Source: Cellulophaga omnivescoria
GTDB lineage: Bacteria > Bacteroidota > Bacteroidia > Flavobacteriales > Flavobacteriaceae
Assembly: GCF_001999725.1 (NCBI RefSeq)
Contig: NZ_MDDP01000009.1
Coordinates: 1 to 41,191, forward strand
DNA: 41,191 bases
Direction of reading: 5' to 3'
Within the stretch, counting starts at the first letter, position 1, and every line of letters starts with the position of its first letter. Positions 31,979 through 40,759 of this stretch are shown in pieces. The notes below the pieces were generated by a model. The model had not been told where the DNA came from. It did not search any database and was given only the letters and a program-made list of their open reading frames with translations. The position numbers and the translations under genes were made by a program.

Positions 31979-33067
31979 ATGAAATACAACTTCAAATTTT
32001 TAATCTTTTCTATAATCTTGCTGATTGCGAGCTGTAAAAATAATCAAGCCAATTCTAATCTTTTAAAAGCTAATAAGATATTAGTAAATGACTATTCTAC
32101 AAAAATTGACAGCTTAATTCAAACAACAAAACCTAGAAAGTTTAACGGTGTAATTTCCATCACTAAAAATGGGAAAGTTATTTATTCTAAAGCATTTGGA
32201 TATTCCGATTTTGAAAATAAAACTCGCATTTCGTTACAAGATAACTTTAGAATTCAATCTAACAGTAAACAAATTACCGGAGTTTTAGTTTCCAAAGAAG
32301 TAGAAAAAGGAAACATTAACCTACATATCCCTATCAAAAACTATTTACCCGAACTTTCAGCATCTTGGGCAGATACGGTCACCGTTCATCAATTGCTCAA
32401 TATGTCGGCAGGAATTGAAGACTTAGATAAACCCTTATTATTTGAGCCTGGTACAAGTTTTCACTACAGCAATCCAGCTTATGGTCTATTAGGAAGGATA
32501 CTGAAAAAAGTAACAAAAAAAGAGTATAGCCAACTTGCTAATGACCTTTTTAAAGAAATAGGTATGGATAACACCTATTGTTACCAACTCAACAATAGAA
32601 ACAAATATTTAATAAATGGTTATCAATGGATTGAAGACAAGTTTCAAAAAGTAAATTTTCACACACTTGGTTTTACTAATGAAACTTGGAATGATTTTGT
32701 TCCAACAGGTGGTATTATCTCAAACGTTGCCGACTTGCATATTTGGGACTCTAAATTGCATAAAGGAGAGCTACTAAAATCTGAATCCTATAAAAATATG
32801 ACGACTTCAGATGTGCCAGATTTGTTTGCCGCTTTAAGTGATAAAGAAATCTATTACGGATATGGAGTTGACATTTGCGACGAACCGGTTAAATATATTG
32901 GTCACGGTGGCACAGGTTTTGGATTTGTTTCAATCAAATTTTATGTTCCTGAAAAGGATTTAGACGTAATTGTTTTAGAAAATTTATACAATAGTAATAT
33001 CCCAATCAATTACCATTTTGAGAAAGAAATACGAAAAATAGTAATTAATAGCAGCCTACTAAAGTGA
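31979..33067 (+). CDS. Class C beta-lactamase-fold serine hydrolase, lipoprotein (SH4)
   Basis: 362 aa from the ATG at 31979, which opens the lipoprotein signal (MKYNFKFLIFSIILLIASC, Cys19); an ATG four codons earlier is possible. SxxK is SNSK (S94-K97) in FRIQSNSKQITGVLV. The Tyr motif is YSNPAYG, and the late HGGTGFGF provides HxG. The N-terminal FNGVISITKNGKVIYSKAFGYSDF is shared with the truncated fragment at 39249. Third gene of the NTF2-NTF2-SH4 run, facing away from the LytS/LytTR pair. Confidence 0.92.
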   Translation: MKYNFKFLIFSIILLIASCKNNQANSNLLKANKILVNDYSTKIDSLIQTTKPRKFNGVISITKNGKVIYSKAFGYSDFENKTRISLQDNFRIQSNSKQITGVLVSKEVEKGNINLHIPIKNYLPELSASWADTVTVHQLLNMSAGIEDLDKPLLFEPGTSFHYSNPAYGLLGRILKKVTKKEYSQLANDLFKEIGMDNTYCYQLNNRNKYLINGYQWIEDKFQKVNFHTLGFTNETWNDFVPTGGIISNVADLHIWDSKLHKGELLKSESYKNMTTSDVPDLFAALSDKEIYYGYGVDICDEPVKYIGHGGTGFGFVSIKFYVPEKDLDVIVLENLYNSNIPINYHFEKEIRKIVINSSLLK

Positions 33068-33117
33068 CAAATAACTACAACCAACACCTTTTAAGATTTA
33101 TAATAAAAAATAATAAG

Positions 33118-35277
33118 ATGAAACTTTACACAACATTTATTATGTCCTTCCTTTTTATAGTTACTAACGCGCAGGAACCAACAATTACTTATGTAGACAC
33201 ACAAATTGACGTAGATGGCAAATTCAATGAAGACGTATGGAATACTTTAAATTCACATTCTGGTTTTTATAATTATGCACCAACGGATGTTGGTTTGGCA
33301 GAAAATCAATCATCAGTAAAAATGTTTCATAATGGAGAATACTTGTATGTTAGTTTAACATATAATGACACAACAAGCAATACGCAAGTAAGTTCTTTAA
33401 AACGAGATGTTCCTATTGGGATAAGCGATGGATTTGTAATGGTTTTAGATACCCAAAACCAAGAACAAAACGCCTATTATTTTTCAGTAAATAGTTATAG
33501 CACTCAAATAGATGGTATAGTAGAGCGTACTAATGAAGGTTATGATTTTACCACAAGTTGGAACACAATTTGGAAAGCAAAAGCTTTTTTAAATGACAAC
33601 TTAAAGCAATATGAAATAGCGATTCCGTTAAAATCATTAAATTTTAATAGTGACAATAGCGTCTTTGGAGTTCAGTTTTATGTAAGAGATATTAAAACGA
33701 ATTTATGGACCATTTTAAAAAATGTGAAACGTAACTATCGCTTATTTGATTTGCGTTTTACTGAAAAATTCAGGGTTGAAGATTTACCTAATTCATCCGC
33801 TTCACGTTTTGCGGTTACACCATCGGTAACAGTAAATAATCAAAACGATGTAGTTAACAATACCAATGAAACAACAATTAAACCTAGTTTAGATGTCCAA
33901 TACAATGTAACGTCGTCATTAAAATTAGATGCGACCATAAATCCAGATTTTTCACAGATTGATGTAGACCAACAAGTAACAAACCTTACCCGGTTTTCAA
34001 TATTTTTTCCAGAGCAGCGAAACTTTTTTCTTGAAAACGCCGATTTATTTTCAAACTTGGGGGTTGAGGGCATAAACCCCTTTTACTCAAGAAGAATTGG
34101 AGCTGAAAACCCTATTCAAATTGGACTAAAATTATCAGGAAATGTATTGCCAAAAACAAGAATTGGTGTTTTAAATGTGCAAACTGATAATGAAGATACA
34201 AATGCTTCACAAAATTATGGAGCTTTAGTCGCAGAACAACAACTCAATAAAAACTTTACTGCAACAGGGTTCCTAATAAATAGACAGGAAACTGATAAAT
34301 TCAGTTTTAAAAATGATTACAATCGGGTAACAGGAATCAACATAAATTTTAAATCAGACAATAATAAATGGATTGGTTTAGCCAACTTAGGAAAAAGTTT
34401 TAATGATAATATCTCTGGTGATAATAGTTTTTACAATGCAGGAATTTGGTTTAATAAAAGAGGTTTTAACTGGAATGCAGCTATAAAAAATGTGGGTAAA
34501 AATTATATTACAGATGTAGGCTTTACCCCACGCCTATATAACTATGATGCAATTAATGATGTAACTATTAGAGAGGGATATACACAAACTACTATTGGTA
34601 CTAGATATGAAAAATTTTACGATAACTCTAAAACGCTAAACTCAGTAAGATATCTAAACTATAGCAATGACACTTATTTTGATGAAAGTGGAGATTTAAA
34701 TCAATCATCACACTTCTTTAATGGAGCAGTTTTTTTTAAAGACTTGTCATCTATCTATTATGTGTACACCCAAGAATATGTAAACTTAAAATATGGTTTT
34801 GCACCTTTAGGAAATGGGAATGCCCTAGAACCTGATACCTATAATTTTGGGATTTTCAAAATAGGATATAATTCTGCGAATAATCAAAAATTTAGATATC
34901 AGTTAGACGCACAAAAAGGAAACTATTATGGAGGAAGTAGAATTGCAGCTGGTGCATATATAAACTATCAATTATTACCTTTTGCAAACCTTCAATTGAA
35001 TTATGATTTTAATAAAATAGATTTAGATTTATTGGGCAAAAAAACGTTTCACCTAACCCGTTTTACTGGGGAAGTATTTTTCAATAATCGATTAAACTGG
35101 ACTACCTATGTGCAATACAACACACAAAGTGACAACTTTAATATAAATAGCCGCTTACAATGGGAATACAAGCCATTGTCCTACATATATCTTGTGCTTT
35201 CAGATAATTATAATCAAGACATTATACGTAAAAGCTGGGGATTAGCCTTTAAAATGAATTATAGGTTCGATTTTTAG
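33118..35277 (+). CDS. DUF5916 outer-membrane protein with CBM9-like domain
   Basis: 719 aa from the ATG at 33118, which starts the signal peptide (MKLYTTFIMSFLFIVTNAQ); an upstream GTG at 33064 overlaps the SH4 stop and adds a polar leader. The N-terminal 200 residues form a CBM9-like domain (IDVDGKFNEDVWNTL … YLYVSLTYND). The rest is the DUF5916 barrel region with the characteristic INPDFSQIDVDQQVTNLTRF and FFPEQRNFFLENADLF, and a C-terminal strand ending MNYRFDF. Such proteins are outer-membrane components of unknown role, often near carbohydrate or peptide processing genes. Confidence 0.9.
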   Translation: MKLYTTFIMSFLFIVTNAQEPTITYVDTQIDVDGKFNEDVWNTLNSHSGFYNYAPTDVGLAENQSSVKMFHNGEYLYVSLTYNDTTSNTQVSSLKRDVPIGISDGFVMVLDTQNQEQNAYYFSVNSYSTQIDGIVERTNEGYDFTTSWNTIWKAKAFLNDNLKQYEIAIPLKSLNFNSDNSVFGVQFYVRDIKTNLWTILKNVKRNYRLFDLRFTEKFRVEDLPNSSASRFAVTPSVTVNNQNDVVNNTNETTIKPSLDVQYNVTSSLKLDATINPDFSQIDVDQQVTNLTRFSIFFPEQRNFFLENADLFSNLGVEGINPFYSRRIGAENPIQIGLKLSGNVLPKTRIGVLNVQTDNEDTNASQNYGALVAEQQLNKNFTATGFLINRQETDKFSFKNDYNRVTGININFKSDNNKWIGLANLGKSFNDNISGDNSFYNAGIWFNKRGFNWNAAIKNVGKNYITDVGFTPRLYNYDAINDVTIREGYTQTTIGTRYEKFYDNSKTLNSVRYLNYSNDTYFDESGDLNQSSHFFNGAVFFKDLSSIYYVYTQEYVNLKYGFAPLGNGNALEPDTYNFGIFKIGYNSANNQKFRYQLDAQKGNYYGGSRIAAGAYINYQLLPFANLQLNYDFNKIDLDLLGKKTFHLTRFTGEVFFNNRLNWTTYVQYNTQSDNFNINSRLQWEYKPLSYIYLVLSDNYNQDIIRKSWGLAFKMNYRFDF

Positions 35278-35312
35278 AGTTGACAAAATCGAGCAGTCTG
35301 AAATTATAAAAA

Positions 35313-35357
35313 TGTCCATTTTTTACAATTTTCATAATATTTCAAAAAGTAATTTCG
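35313..35357 (+). promoter_or_regulatory. Shared operator-promoter module, copy C (upstream of TIG/YCF48 lipoprotein)
   Basis: TGTCCATTTTTTACAATTTT at 35313-35332, identical over 20 bases to copy B, then the -7 box TAATTTCG at 35350-35357. GTC-to-box spacing is 36 nt. The box is 35 nt before the ATG at 35393, the same as at copy B. Confidence 0.8.
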
Positions 35358-35392
35358 CTAATCAAAAAAACAAAATTTAACCTACATTTAGA

Positions 35393-36709
35393 ATGACAAA
35401 AAGCATAAAATTATTCGCGACATCAATTCTTACAACTATTTTCATACTTGGTTGCAGTAAAGATGATACTACTGAAATACCTATAGAAATTAAAAATGCT
35501 ACTATTACATCTTACTCTAATGATTTTGGATATTCAGGAGAAACAATATCTATTTTAGGCACAAATTTTTCTGAAGATAAGACGGATGTAAGTATCGCTT
35601 TTGATGATATTGCTGTAGAAATATTAAGTTCCAATACTACAGAAATCAAATTCAAACTACCAAAAACAACAAACTTAGTTCCTGTACTTAAAATTCAAAT
35701 AGCAAATACCAATCTTACAAGTGCTTATCAAAATGATTATAATGGCAACATTGCTGTTTTACCTAAAAAGATAGGCGAATGGGAGCTTACACCCAATGCT
35801 GTTCCATGGACTGAAGGAAAGACATTATTTAAAACACAACAGGTAAACGGTTTACGCTATTATTTCTCCGTAAAAGATAATGGAGGGGGCGGTCATACGT
35901 ACCGTACATTAGATGGAGGTATTACTTGGGAAGATTGGGCTTCTGTAGGTTTTTTCGGAACATTCTACGTCACAATTAATGATGAAGGCTGGGCAGATTT
36001 TGCACGAATTAATAAAATACCCGTTGGAGGTTCTACTTTAATTAACAATACAATTTTTATAAATCCTGATACTGAAAACACTATAAACTGTGGTTTATAT
36101 ATATCTGAAGATATGAGAACAGGTATTGCAGCATTTTCCGATAAAGTCATATATGAAACAACAGACGGTATTAACTTTTCAGAAGTTTATAATAATAGTT
36201 CCAACAACAATGAATTACGTTCATTCTTTGCTTTAGATGAAAACCATATTTGGGTTGGTGGTAGAAACAACTTGGGAAACAATCCTGTTGTTTTATATAA
36301 AAATGGAGAGAATTCGCCTTGGCAAGAAACCATAATTGATGGTAATTCTACCGAATCATATCCTTTTGTTTTTGACATTGAATTTTTAGATGCCTCTAAC
36401 GGTTTTCTACTATTATCCACAAATACGGCAACGGGTGACAATGCTGAAACTGTAAAACTATATAGTACAATTGATGGCGGTAGTACCTGGACACAAAAGG
36501 ATAACTCACCAAAATTTTACGACATTGCCTTTAAAAATCAAAATGAAGGATGGGGCGTTTCAGAAAATAAAATTTATAAGACTACCGATGCTGGTACTAC
36601 TTGGCAATTATCTTTTACGCATTCAGAAAATTTAGGAGGTATTAACTACAAAGATAATGTAGTAATGTCGTTAACAAGAGGTGGTCTTCTAAAGTATTTT
36701 TATGAATAA
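35393..36709 (+). CDS. TIG-domain lipoprotein with YCF48/BNR-like propeller
   Basis: 438 aa with lipobox FILGC (Cys at about 21). Residues 35-105 form an IPT/TIG immunoglobulin-like domain (ITSYSNDFGYSGETISILG … NFSEDKTDVSIAFDDIAVEI). The remainder is a beta-propeller with Asp-box-type motifs: YRTLDGGITWEDW, STIDGGSTWTQKD, EGWGVSENKIY and KTTDAGTTWQ. This resembles YCF48/sortilin-like surface propellers. Surface-exposed lipoprotein; the ligand is unknown. It has its own copy of the shared operator-promoter (copy C), far from the putative regulator gene. Confidence 0.85.
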   Translation: MTKSIKLFATSILTTIFILGCSKDDTTEIPIEIKNATITSYSNDFGYSGETISILGTNFSEDKTDVSIAFDDIAVEILSSNTTEIKFKLPKTTNLVPVLKIQIANTNLTSAYQNDYNGNIAVLPKKIGEWELTPNAVPWTEGKTLFKTQQVNGLRYYFSVKDNGGGGHTYRTLDGGITWEDWASVGFFGTFYVTINDEGWADFARINKIPVGGSTLINNTIFINPDTENTINCGLYISEDMRTGIAAFSDKVIYETTDGINFSEVYNNSSNNNELRSFFALDENHIWVGGRNNLGNNPVVLYKNGENSPWQETIIDGNSTESYPFVFDIEFLDASNGFLLLSTNTATGDNAETVKLYSTIDGGSTWTQKDNSPKFYDIAFKNQNEGWGVSENKIYKTTDAGTTWQLSFTHSENLGGINYKDNVVMSLTRGGLLKYFYE

Positions 36710-36784
36710 CCAGATTCTAAGATTTTAAAATATTCCTAGATATAAACTTTTAATATTTATGACTTAAAATTAAAACATTCCCAA

Positions 36785-38719
36785 ATGAAAAATAAAACCT
36801 ACTTAATTCTCATTTTTATAATACTCAACAGCTCTTGCGGTAAAGATAACTTAGAAGATATAGGAAATGACATTGTATCGGACGTTCCTGAAAATACAAT
36901 AACAACACCTTGTAGTTTTAACTTATCTGACCTAACCGCTGATTCCACTATAAAAATTGATTGCTTGTTAGACCTAAATGGACAAACAATTACTTTGCCT
37001 AATAATGTAAATTTTGAGTTTAGTGGAGGAGATATAATAAATGGCAAACTTATTTTTTCTAATGGAACCATTGACGGAAGGCTCTTAAGTTCTAAATTAG
37101 AAATTGAAGGAGAAGTAAGATTAGCATCCCCTACTTTCAAATTTTACGCTGTTAGGTGGGATATAGTTGAAGGGAACACCACTTCTGAAGTAGCACTAGC
37201 TAATACGGCTATTTTAGAAAAAGTATTTTTCTTAACCAAAAAATTAGAAGCCTCTACTTTTTTAATCGATAAGCTCGATGCTTTTTTTGAAGTTACTAAA
37301 ACAACGAGTACTGCTACCAATGCTAATTGGTATCCAACACTAGAAGCTGTTAACATCCCTTCCAACTTCAATTTAAAAATGACAGAAAATACTCATCTAC
37401 GAATTTATCCTGGTGATAAACATAATAGAAAAGGTGGTGCCATATTGGCCGTTAGGGATGCTGAAAATATTACTGTAACAGGAGGTAATTTATATGGCGA
37501 TAGGGACCAACGTGTCTTTTCTGCTGATGATAATGGCCTGGAAGGAAGTCACCTTTTTTATATTCATTCAGGAAGAAACATTGTGGTAGATGGAGTTCGT
37601 TTTCAAGATGGTTCATCAGGTACTTTTGCCATATTTTCATTTGGTTTTTCATATAATCCAGATTATAACCCTACGCAAAACGTCACTATTAAAAATTGTA
37701 TCATAAAAAACTCTAGAAGAATGGCCATTGCATTAGTAGATGGTAGAGATATTACTATTGAGAACAATACATTTATTGACGCTGGACAGCCGTCTACGAA
37801 TACAGATGGCGGAGAGGTTGGTTATGCTATAAATATAGAACCAGAACGTTTTAGAGATGATAACGGCATATTAAAAGAACGTCAAAAAGTTTTCGATGTT
37901 TTAATTAAGGGCAATACCGAGAGCGGTAGCCGTGGAGGCTTCCTTACACTTACAATAGGTCAAGATATTACTGTTGAAGATAACGATATAGGTACAAGAG
38001 TAGTTTACTCACTTATATCAGGTGCAAAAATCATTAACAATAGATTTAAAGCAATTGACACCGCATCAGACAGCTGGGCTATTTTCGCAGCAGGTAGTGG
38101 AGAGACCGTTTTTAATAACGAAATAGCAAACAATATAATAGAAGGGTATAGTGCCGGAATCATTGTTGGTACTATCGATGCTTTTGTACATGATAACACA
38201 ATTACCAATTGTGAAGCAGGAATTCAATTAAGTAAAGCAACTAAATCAAGAATTTATGCAAATACCATTACGGTGGAAAAAAATGGAATACAAGCCACCA
38301 ATACGAATAATGATGACATAGAGATAAAAGACAACACTATAATATCATCAAGTGGTTTTCTCGTATATTTTGCTCGAATGAACAATAATGAAGAACATAA
38401 AAATCAAGAAGTAGTTTTTGATAATAATTTCTTTTATGGCTCAAGAGCACTTACCTTTTCAAATGTAAATGGTATTACTTTCAAAAATAATCTAGTAGAA
38501 GGTGGTCTTGAAATTGGGAGTGCAAAACATATTGAAGTTACTAATAATACTATTAAACCAAAAGACAGAAGTGGTTTAAGATTATTTGACACACATTTAA
38601 ATACCGTAATAACCAATAATAATATTTATTTACCTACTGGTGGAAAAAGGTATTTATGTATTGAGAATAACTCAACAACGCCAAATGAAGTCTACCTGAG
38701 TGATAATGCGTGTAACTAA
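36785..38719 (+). CDS. Right-handed parallel beta-helix lipoprotein
   Basis: 644 aa with a lipoprotein signal (FIILNSSCG, Cys at about 19). A short N-terminal domain (50-115) carries LNGQTITLPNNVNFEFSGG. The body is a pectate-lyase-like solenoid with repeated rungs such as ITIENNTFIDAG, VLIKGNTESGSRGG, ITVEDNDIGTR, AKIINNRFKAID and AFVHDNTITNCEAG, rich in stacked Asn. No catalytic site is obvious, so polysaccharide lyase, epimerase or pure binding are all possible. It follows the propeller lipoprotein after 75 nt. Confidence 0.88.
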   Translation: MKNKTYLILIFIILNSSCGKDNLEDIGNDIVSDVPENTITTPCSFNLSDLTADSTIKIDCLLDLNGQTITLPNNVNFEFSGGDIINGKLIFSNGTIDGRLLSSKLEIEGEVRLASPTFKFYAVRWDIVEGNTTSEVALANTAILEKVFFLTKKLEASTFLIDKLDAFFEVTKTTSTATNANWYPTLEAVNIPSNFNLKMTENTHLRIYPGDKHNRKGGAILAVRDAENITVTGGNLYGDRDQRVFSADDNGLEGSHLFYIHSGRNIVVDGVRFQDGSSGTFAIFSFGFSYNPDYNPTQNVTIKNCIIKNSRRMAIALVDGRDITIENNTFIDAGQPSTNTDGGEVGYAINIEPERFRDDNGILKERQKVFDVLIKGNTESGSRGGFLTLTIGQDITVEDNDIGTRVVYSLISGAKIINNRFKAIDTASDSWAIFAAGSGETVFNNEIANNIIEGYSAGIIVGTIDAFVHDNTITNCEAGIQLSKATKSRIYANTITVEKNGIQATNTNNDDIEIKDNTIISSSGFLVYFARMNNNEEHKNQEVVFDNNFFYGSRALTFSNVNGITFKNNLVEGGLEIGSAKHIEVTNNTIKPKDRSGLRLFDTHLNTVITNNNIYLPTGGKRYLCIENNSTTPNEVYLSDNACN

Positions 38720-38774
38720 TTCTGATTGAATTACAATTGAACACAAATTTACAAATAATTAAAAATTAACTACA

Positions 38775-39215
38775 TTGAAAATTTATTTCGCCGGCCCCTT
38801 ATTTAGTGTTGCAGAACTAAACTTTAACAACGCTTTAGTTAATAAATTAGAATTACTGGGATATGACGTTTTCTTACCTCAAAGAGATGGTATTGAATTT
38901 AAAAAAGTACCTTTTGATGAAATGACAGCAACTCAAAGAAATATGATTATTTTCTCTATTGATAGGGAGCAAGTTTTACGCTGTGATATTTTTCTTTTTG
39001 TATTAGATGGAAGAGTACCTGATGAAGGAGCATGTTTTGAACTCGGAATGGCATATACTCAAAAATACTTATCAGAATCCTCGAAACAAATATTAGGATT
39101 ACATACTGACATAAGAGCTTCATTTTTAGAATCTAAATTAAACGCAATGATAGAGGTCCCCTTTGATGAAATTTTTTCTTCTGAAAATGATTTGATTCAA
39201 TTTCTTTCAAGATAG
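38775..39215 (+). CDS. Nucleoside 2-deoxyribosyltransferase
   Basis: 146 aa, full length for the family. Starts at TTG (38775), which is required because the substrate-binding motif KIYFAGPLF begins at residue 2. Acidic residue D71 in RCDIFLFVLDGR and the catalytic segment DEGACFELG (E89 the probable nucleophile) follow. The enzyme swaps or hydrolyses bases of 2'-deoxynucleosides in the cytoplasm, for salvage. No partner genes lie nearby; the gene seems to have its own position between a beta-helix protein and a degraded region. Confidence 0.9.
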   Translation: MKIYFAGPLFSVAELNFNNALVNKLELLGYDVFLPQRDGIEFKKVPFDEMTATQRNMIIFSIDREQVLRCDIFLFVLDGRVPDEGACFELGMAYTQKYLSESSKQILGLHTDIRASFLESKLNAMIEVPFDEIFSSENDLIQFLSR

Positions 39216-39248
39216 TATTGGTTTTTAATCTGTTCAGCATATTTGTTT

Positions 39249-39464
39249 ATGAGATATTTATTCGCTTTTTGTCTTTTTGGAATACTCTTACCTTGTCAAT
39301 TGAGCGGTAAAAATAAACGGAAAGACTATACTCAATTAATCTCCAAAATAGTTTCCATAATTAATCAAAGTAATTTTAAGGGAGTCATTATGATTTCTAC
39401 TGATTCGGTTGATATTTATTCAAGCGCAATTGGCTATTCAGATAGAGCAAAGAGTTTTAGGTAG
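39249..39464 (+). pseudogene. N-terminal fragment of a serine hydrolase
   Basis: About 71 codons from the ATG at 39249: hydrophobic signal (YLFAFCLFGILLPCQLSG), then FKGVIMISTDSVDIYSSAIGYSDRA. This aligns with the start of the SH4 domain (FNGVISITKNGKVIYSKAFGYSDF). The sequence breaks just after it, and a TAG follows. The active-site SxxK and everything downstream are missing. The next bases belong to a TonB-dependent receptor. Confidence 0.82.
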
Positions 39465-39467
39465 TAA

Positions 39468-39909
39468 TGCAGGAGGGAAGGAATCAATGAAGGGGAATGG
39501 TATAATACTGCTTATGATAGAACACATGATATATCACTAACAGGATCATATGAACTAAACGATACATGGTCGTTTGGATCTAACTTAGTTTTCCAAACAG
39601 GAAGACCTGTGACTTACCCCAATGAGCAGTATCAATATGAAGGTTTGTCTATAGCCAGTTATTCTAATAGAAATGCAGATAGGTTGCCATTATACCATAG
39701 ATTAGATATTTCGGCTACGTATAGCCCTAATCGCAAAAACAGATAAAAAATGGCAGGGAGAATGGATTTTTGGTATATATAATATGTACAATAGAAAAAA
39801 TGCGGCATCTATTTCTTTTTCTCAAAATCTAGATACTGGAGCAAACGAGGCAAGTAGAACAGCAATTTTTGGAGTAGTTCCTTCAGTTACCTATAATTTT
39901 AAATTTTAA
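39468..39909 (+). pseudogene. C-terminal part of a TonB-dependent receptor, frameshifted
   Basis: About 147 codons of the receptor barrel end: INEGEWYNTAYDRTHDISLTG, SFGSNLVFQTGRPVTYPNEQ, LPLYHRLDISATYSPNRK, then after a one-base shift WQGEWIFGIYNMYNRKNAAS and FGVVPSVTYNFKF, ending in the terminal aromatic residue. The frames join if one A is removed from the A5 run at 39735-39739. The plug and most of the barrel are absent because the sequence changes at about 39465 to a serine hydrolase fragment. It lies directly before DUF4249, the receptor's usual partner. Confidence 0.88.
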
Positions 39910-39913
39910 AACA

Positions 39914-40759
39914 ATGAAATTACATATAAAATATTTATTAATACTAACCGGATTGTTTTTTTCTGCCTGTACAAATGTGATAGATGTAGATTTACAAAAC
40001 GCGGATCCAAGATTAACAGTAGAGGCGTCTTTAAACTGGGAAAAGGGGACATCTGGAGCTAATCAAAAAATTAGATTAAGTACATCCACACCTTATTTTG
40101 CATCTAGTCCAAATAAGCCAGTAACAGAAGCTAGTGTAAAAGTAGTGAATACAAATACTAATGAGGAATTTATATTTACTCATAATGGCAAAGGAGAGTA
40201 TATAACATCTAGTTTTGTACCTATACTTAATAACACCTATATTTTAGAAGTAGAGTATTTAAGTGAAAAATATACTGGCACGGAAAAAATGATTTCTGTT
40301 CCAGATATAACCAACCTTAGCCAATCTAAAGAAAATGGATCTAATGATGAAAATTTAGAGATTAACATTACATTCAATGATCCTAAGGGTGAAGAGAATT
40401 TCTATTTGCTTAAACTTCATAGAGTAGGAGACGTTTTACCTGAATTAATAGTTATAGAAGATGAGTTTGTAGATGGTAATGAAGTTGAGATTGTTTATGA
40501 AAAAGAAGAGGACGATACAACAGATAAAAAAGAAATTTTCGTAACGGGAGATGTTGTTGATATTGAGTTTTTTGGTGTTTCCAATTCATATTATAATTAT
40601 ATGCGTATTTTAATAAAGCAATCATTAGGTTTAGATATTTTTAGCCCTACTCCAGTTGCTTTAAAAGGAAATTGTATTAATACAACCAATTCTGAGAATT
40701 ATGCATTTGGTTACTTTAGACTAACACAAGTTGAAAAAACAAGTTATACGATACAATAG
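39914..40759 (+). CDS. DUF4249-family lipoprotein (partner of a TonB receptor)
   Basis: 281 aa. Lipoprotein signal MKLHIKYLLILTGLFFSAC (Cys19). DUF4249 hallmarks: CTNVIDVDLQNADPRLTVEASLNWE near the start (split by the lipid Cys), then PVTEASVKVVNTNT, GEYITSS and NNTYILEVEYLSEKYTGTE, Ig-like beta domains. These lipoproteins are nearly always encoded 4-20 nt after a TonB-dependent receptor and probably assist ligand capture at the surface. Here the receptor upstream is broken, so this protein is orphaned. Translation of the gene itself appears intact. Confidence 0.88.
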   Translation: MKLHIKYLLILTGLFFSACTNVIDVDLQNADPRLTVEASLNWEKGTSGANQKIRLSTSTPYFASSPNKPVTEASVKVVNTNTNEEFIFTHNGKGEYITSSFVPILNNTYILEVEYLSEKYTGTEKMISVPDITNLSQSKENGSNDENLEINITFNDPKGEENFYLLKLHRVGDVLPELIVIEDEFVDGNEVEIVYEKEEDDTTDKKEIFVTGDVVDIEFFGVSNSYYNYMRILIKQSLGLDIFSPTPVALKGNCINTTNSENYAFGYFRLTQVEKTSYTIQ

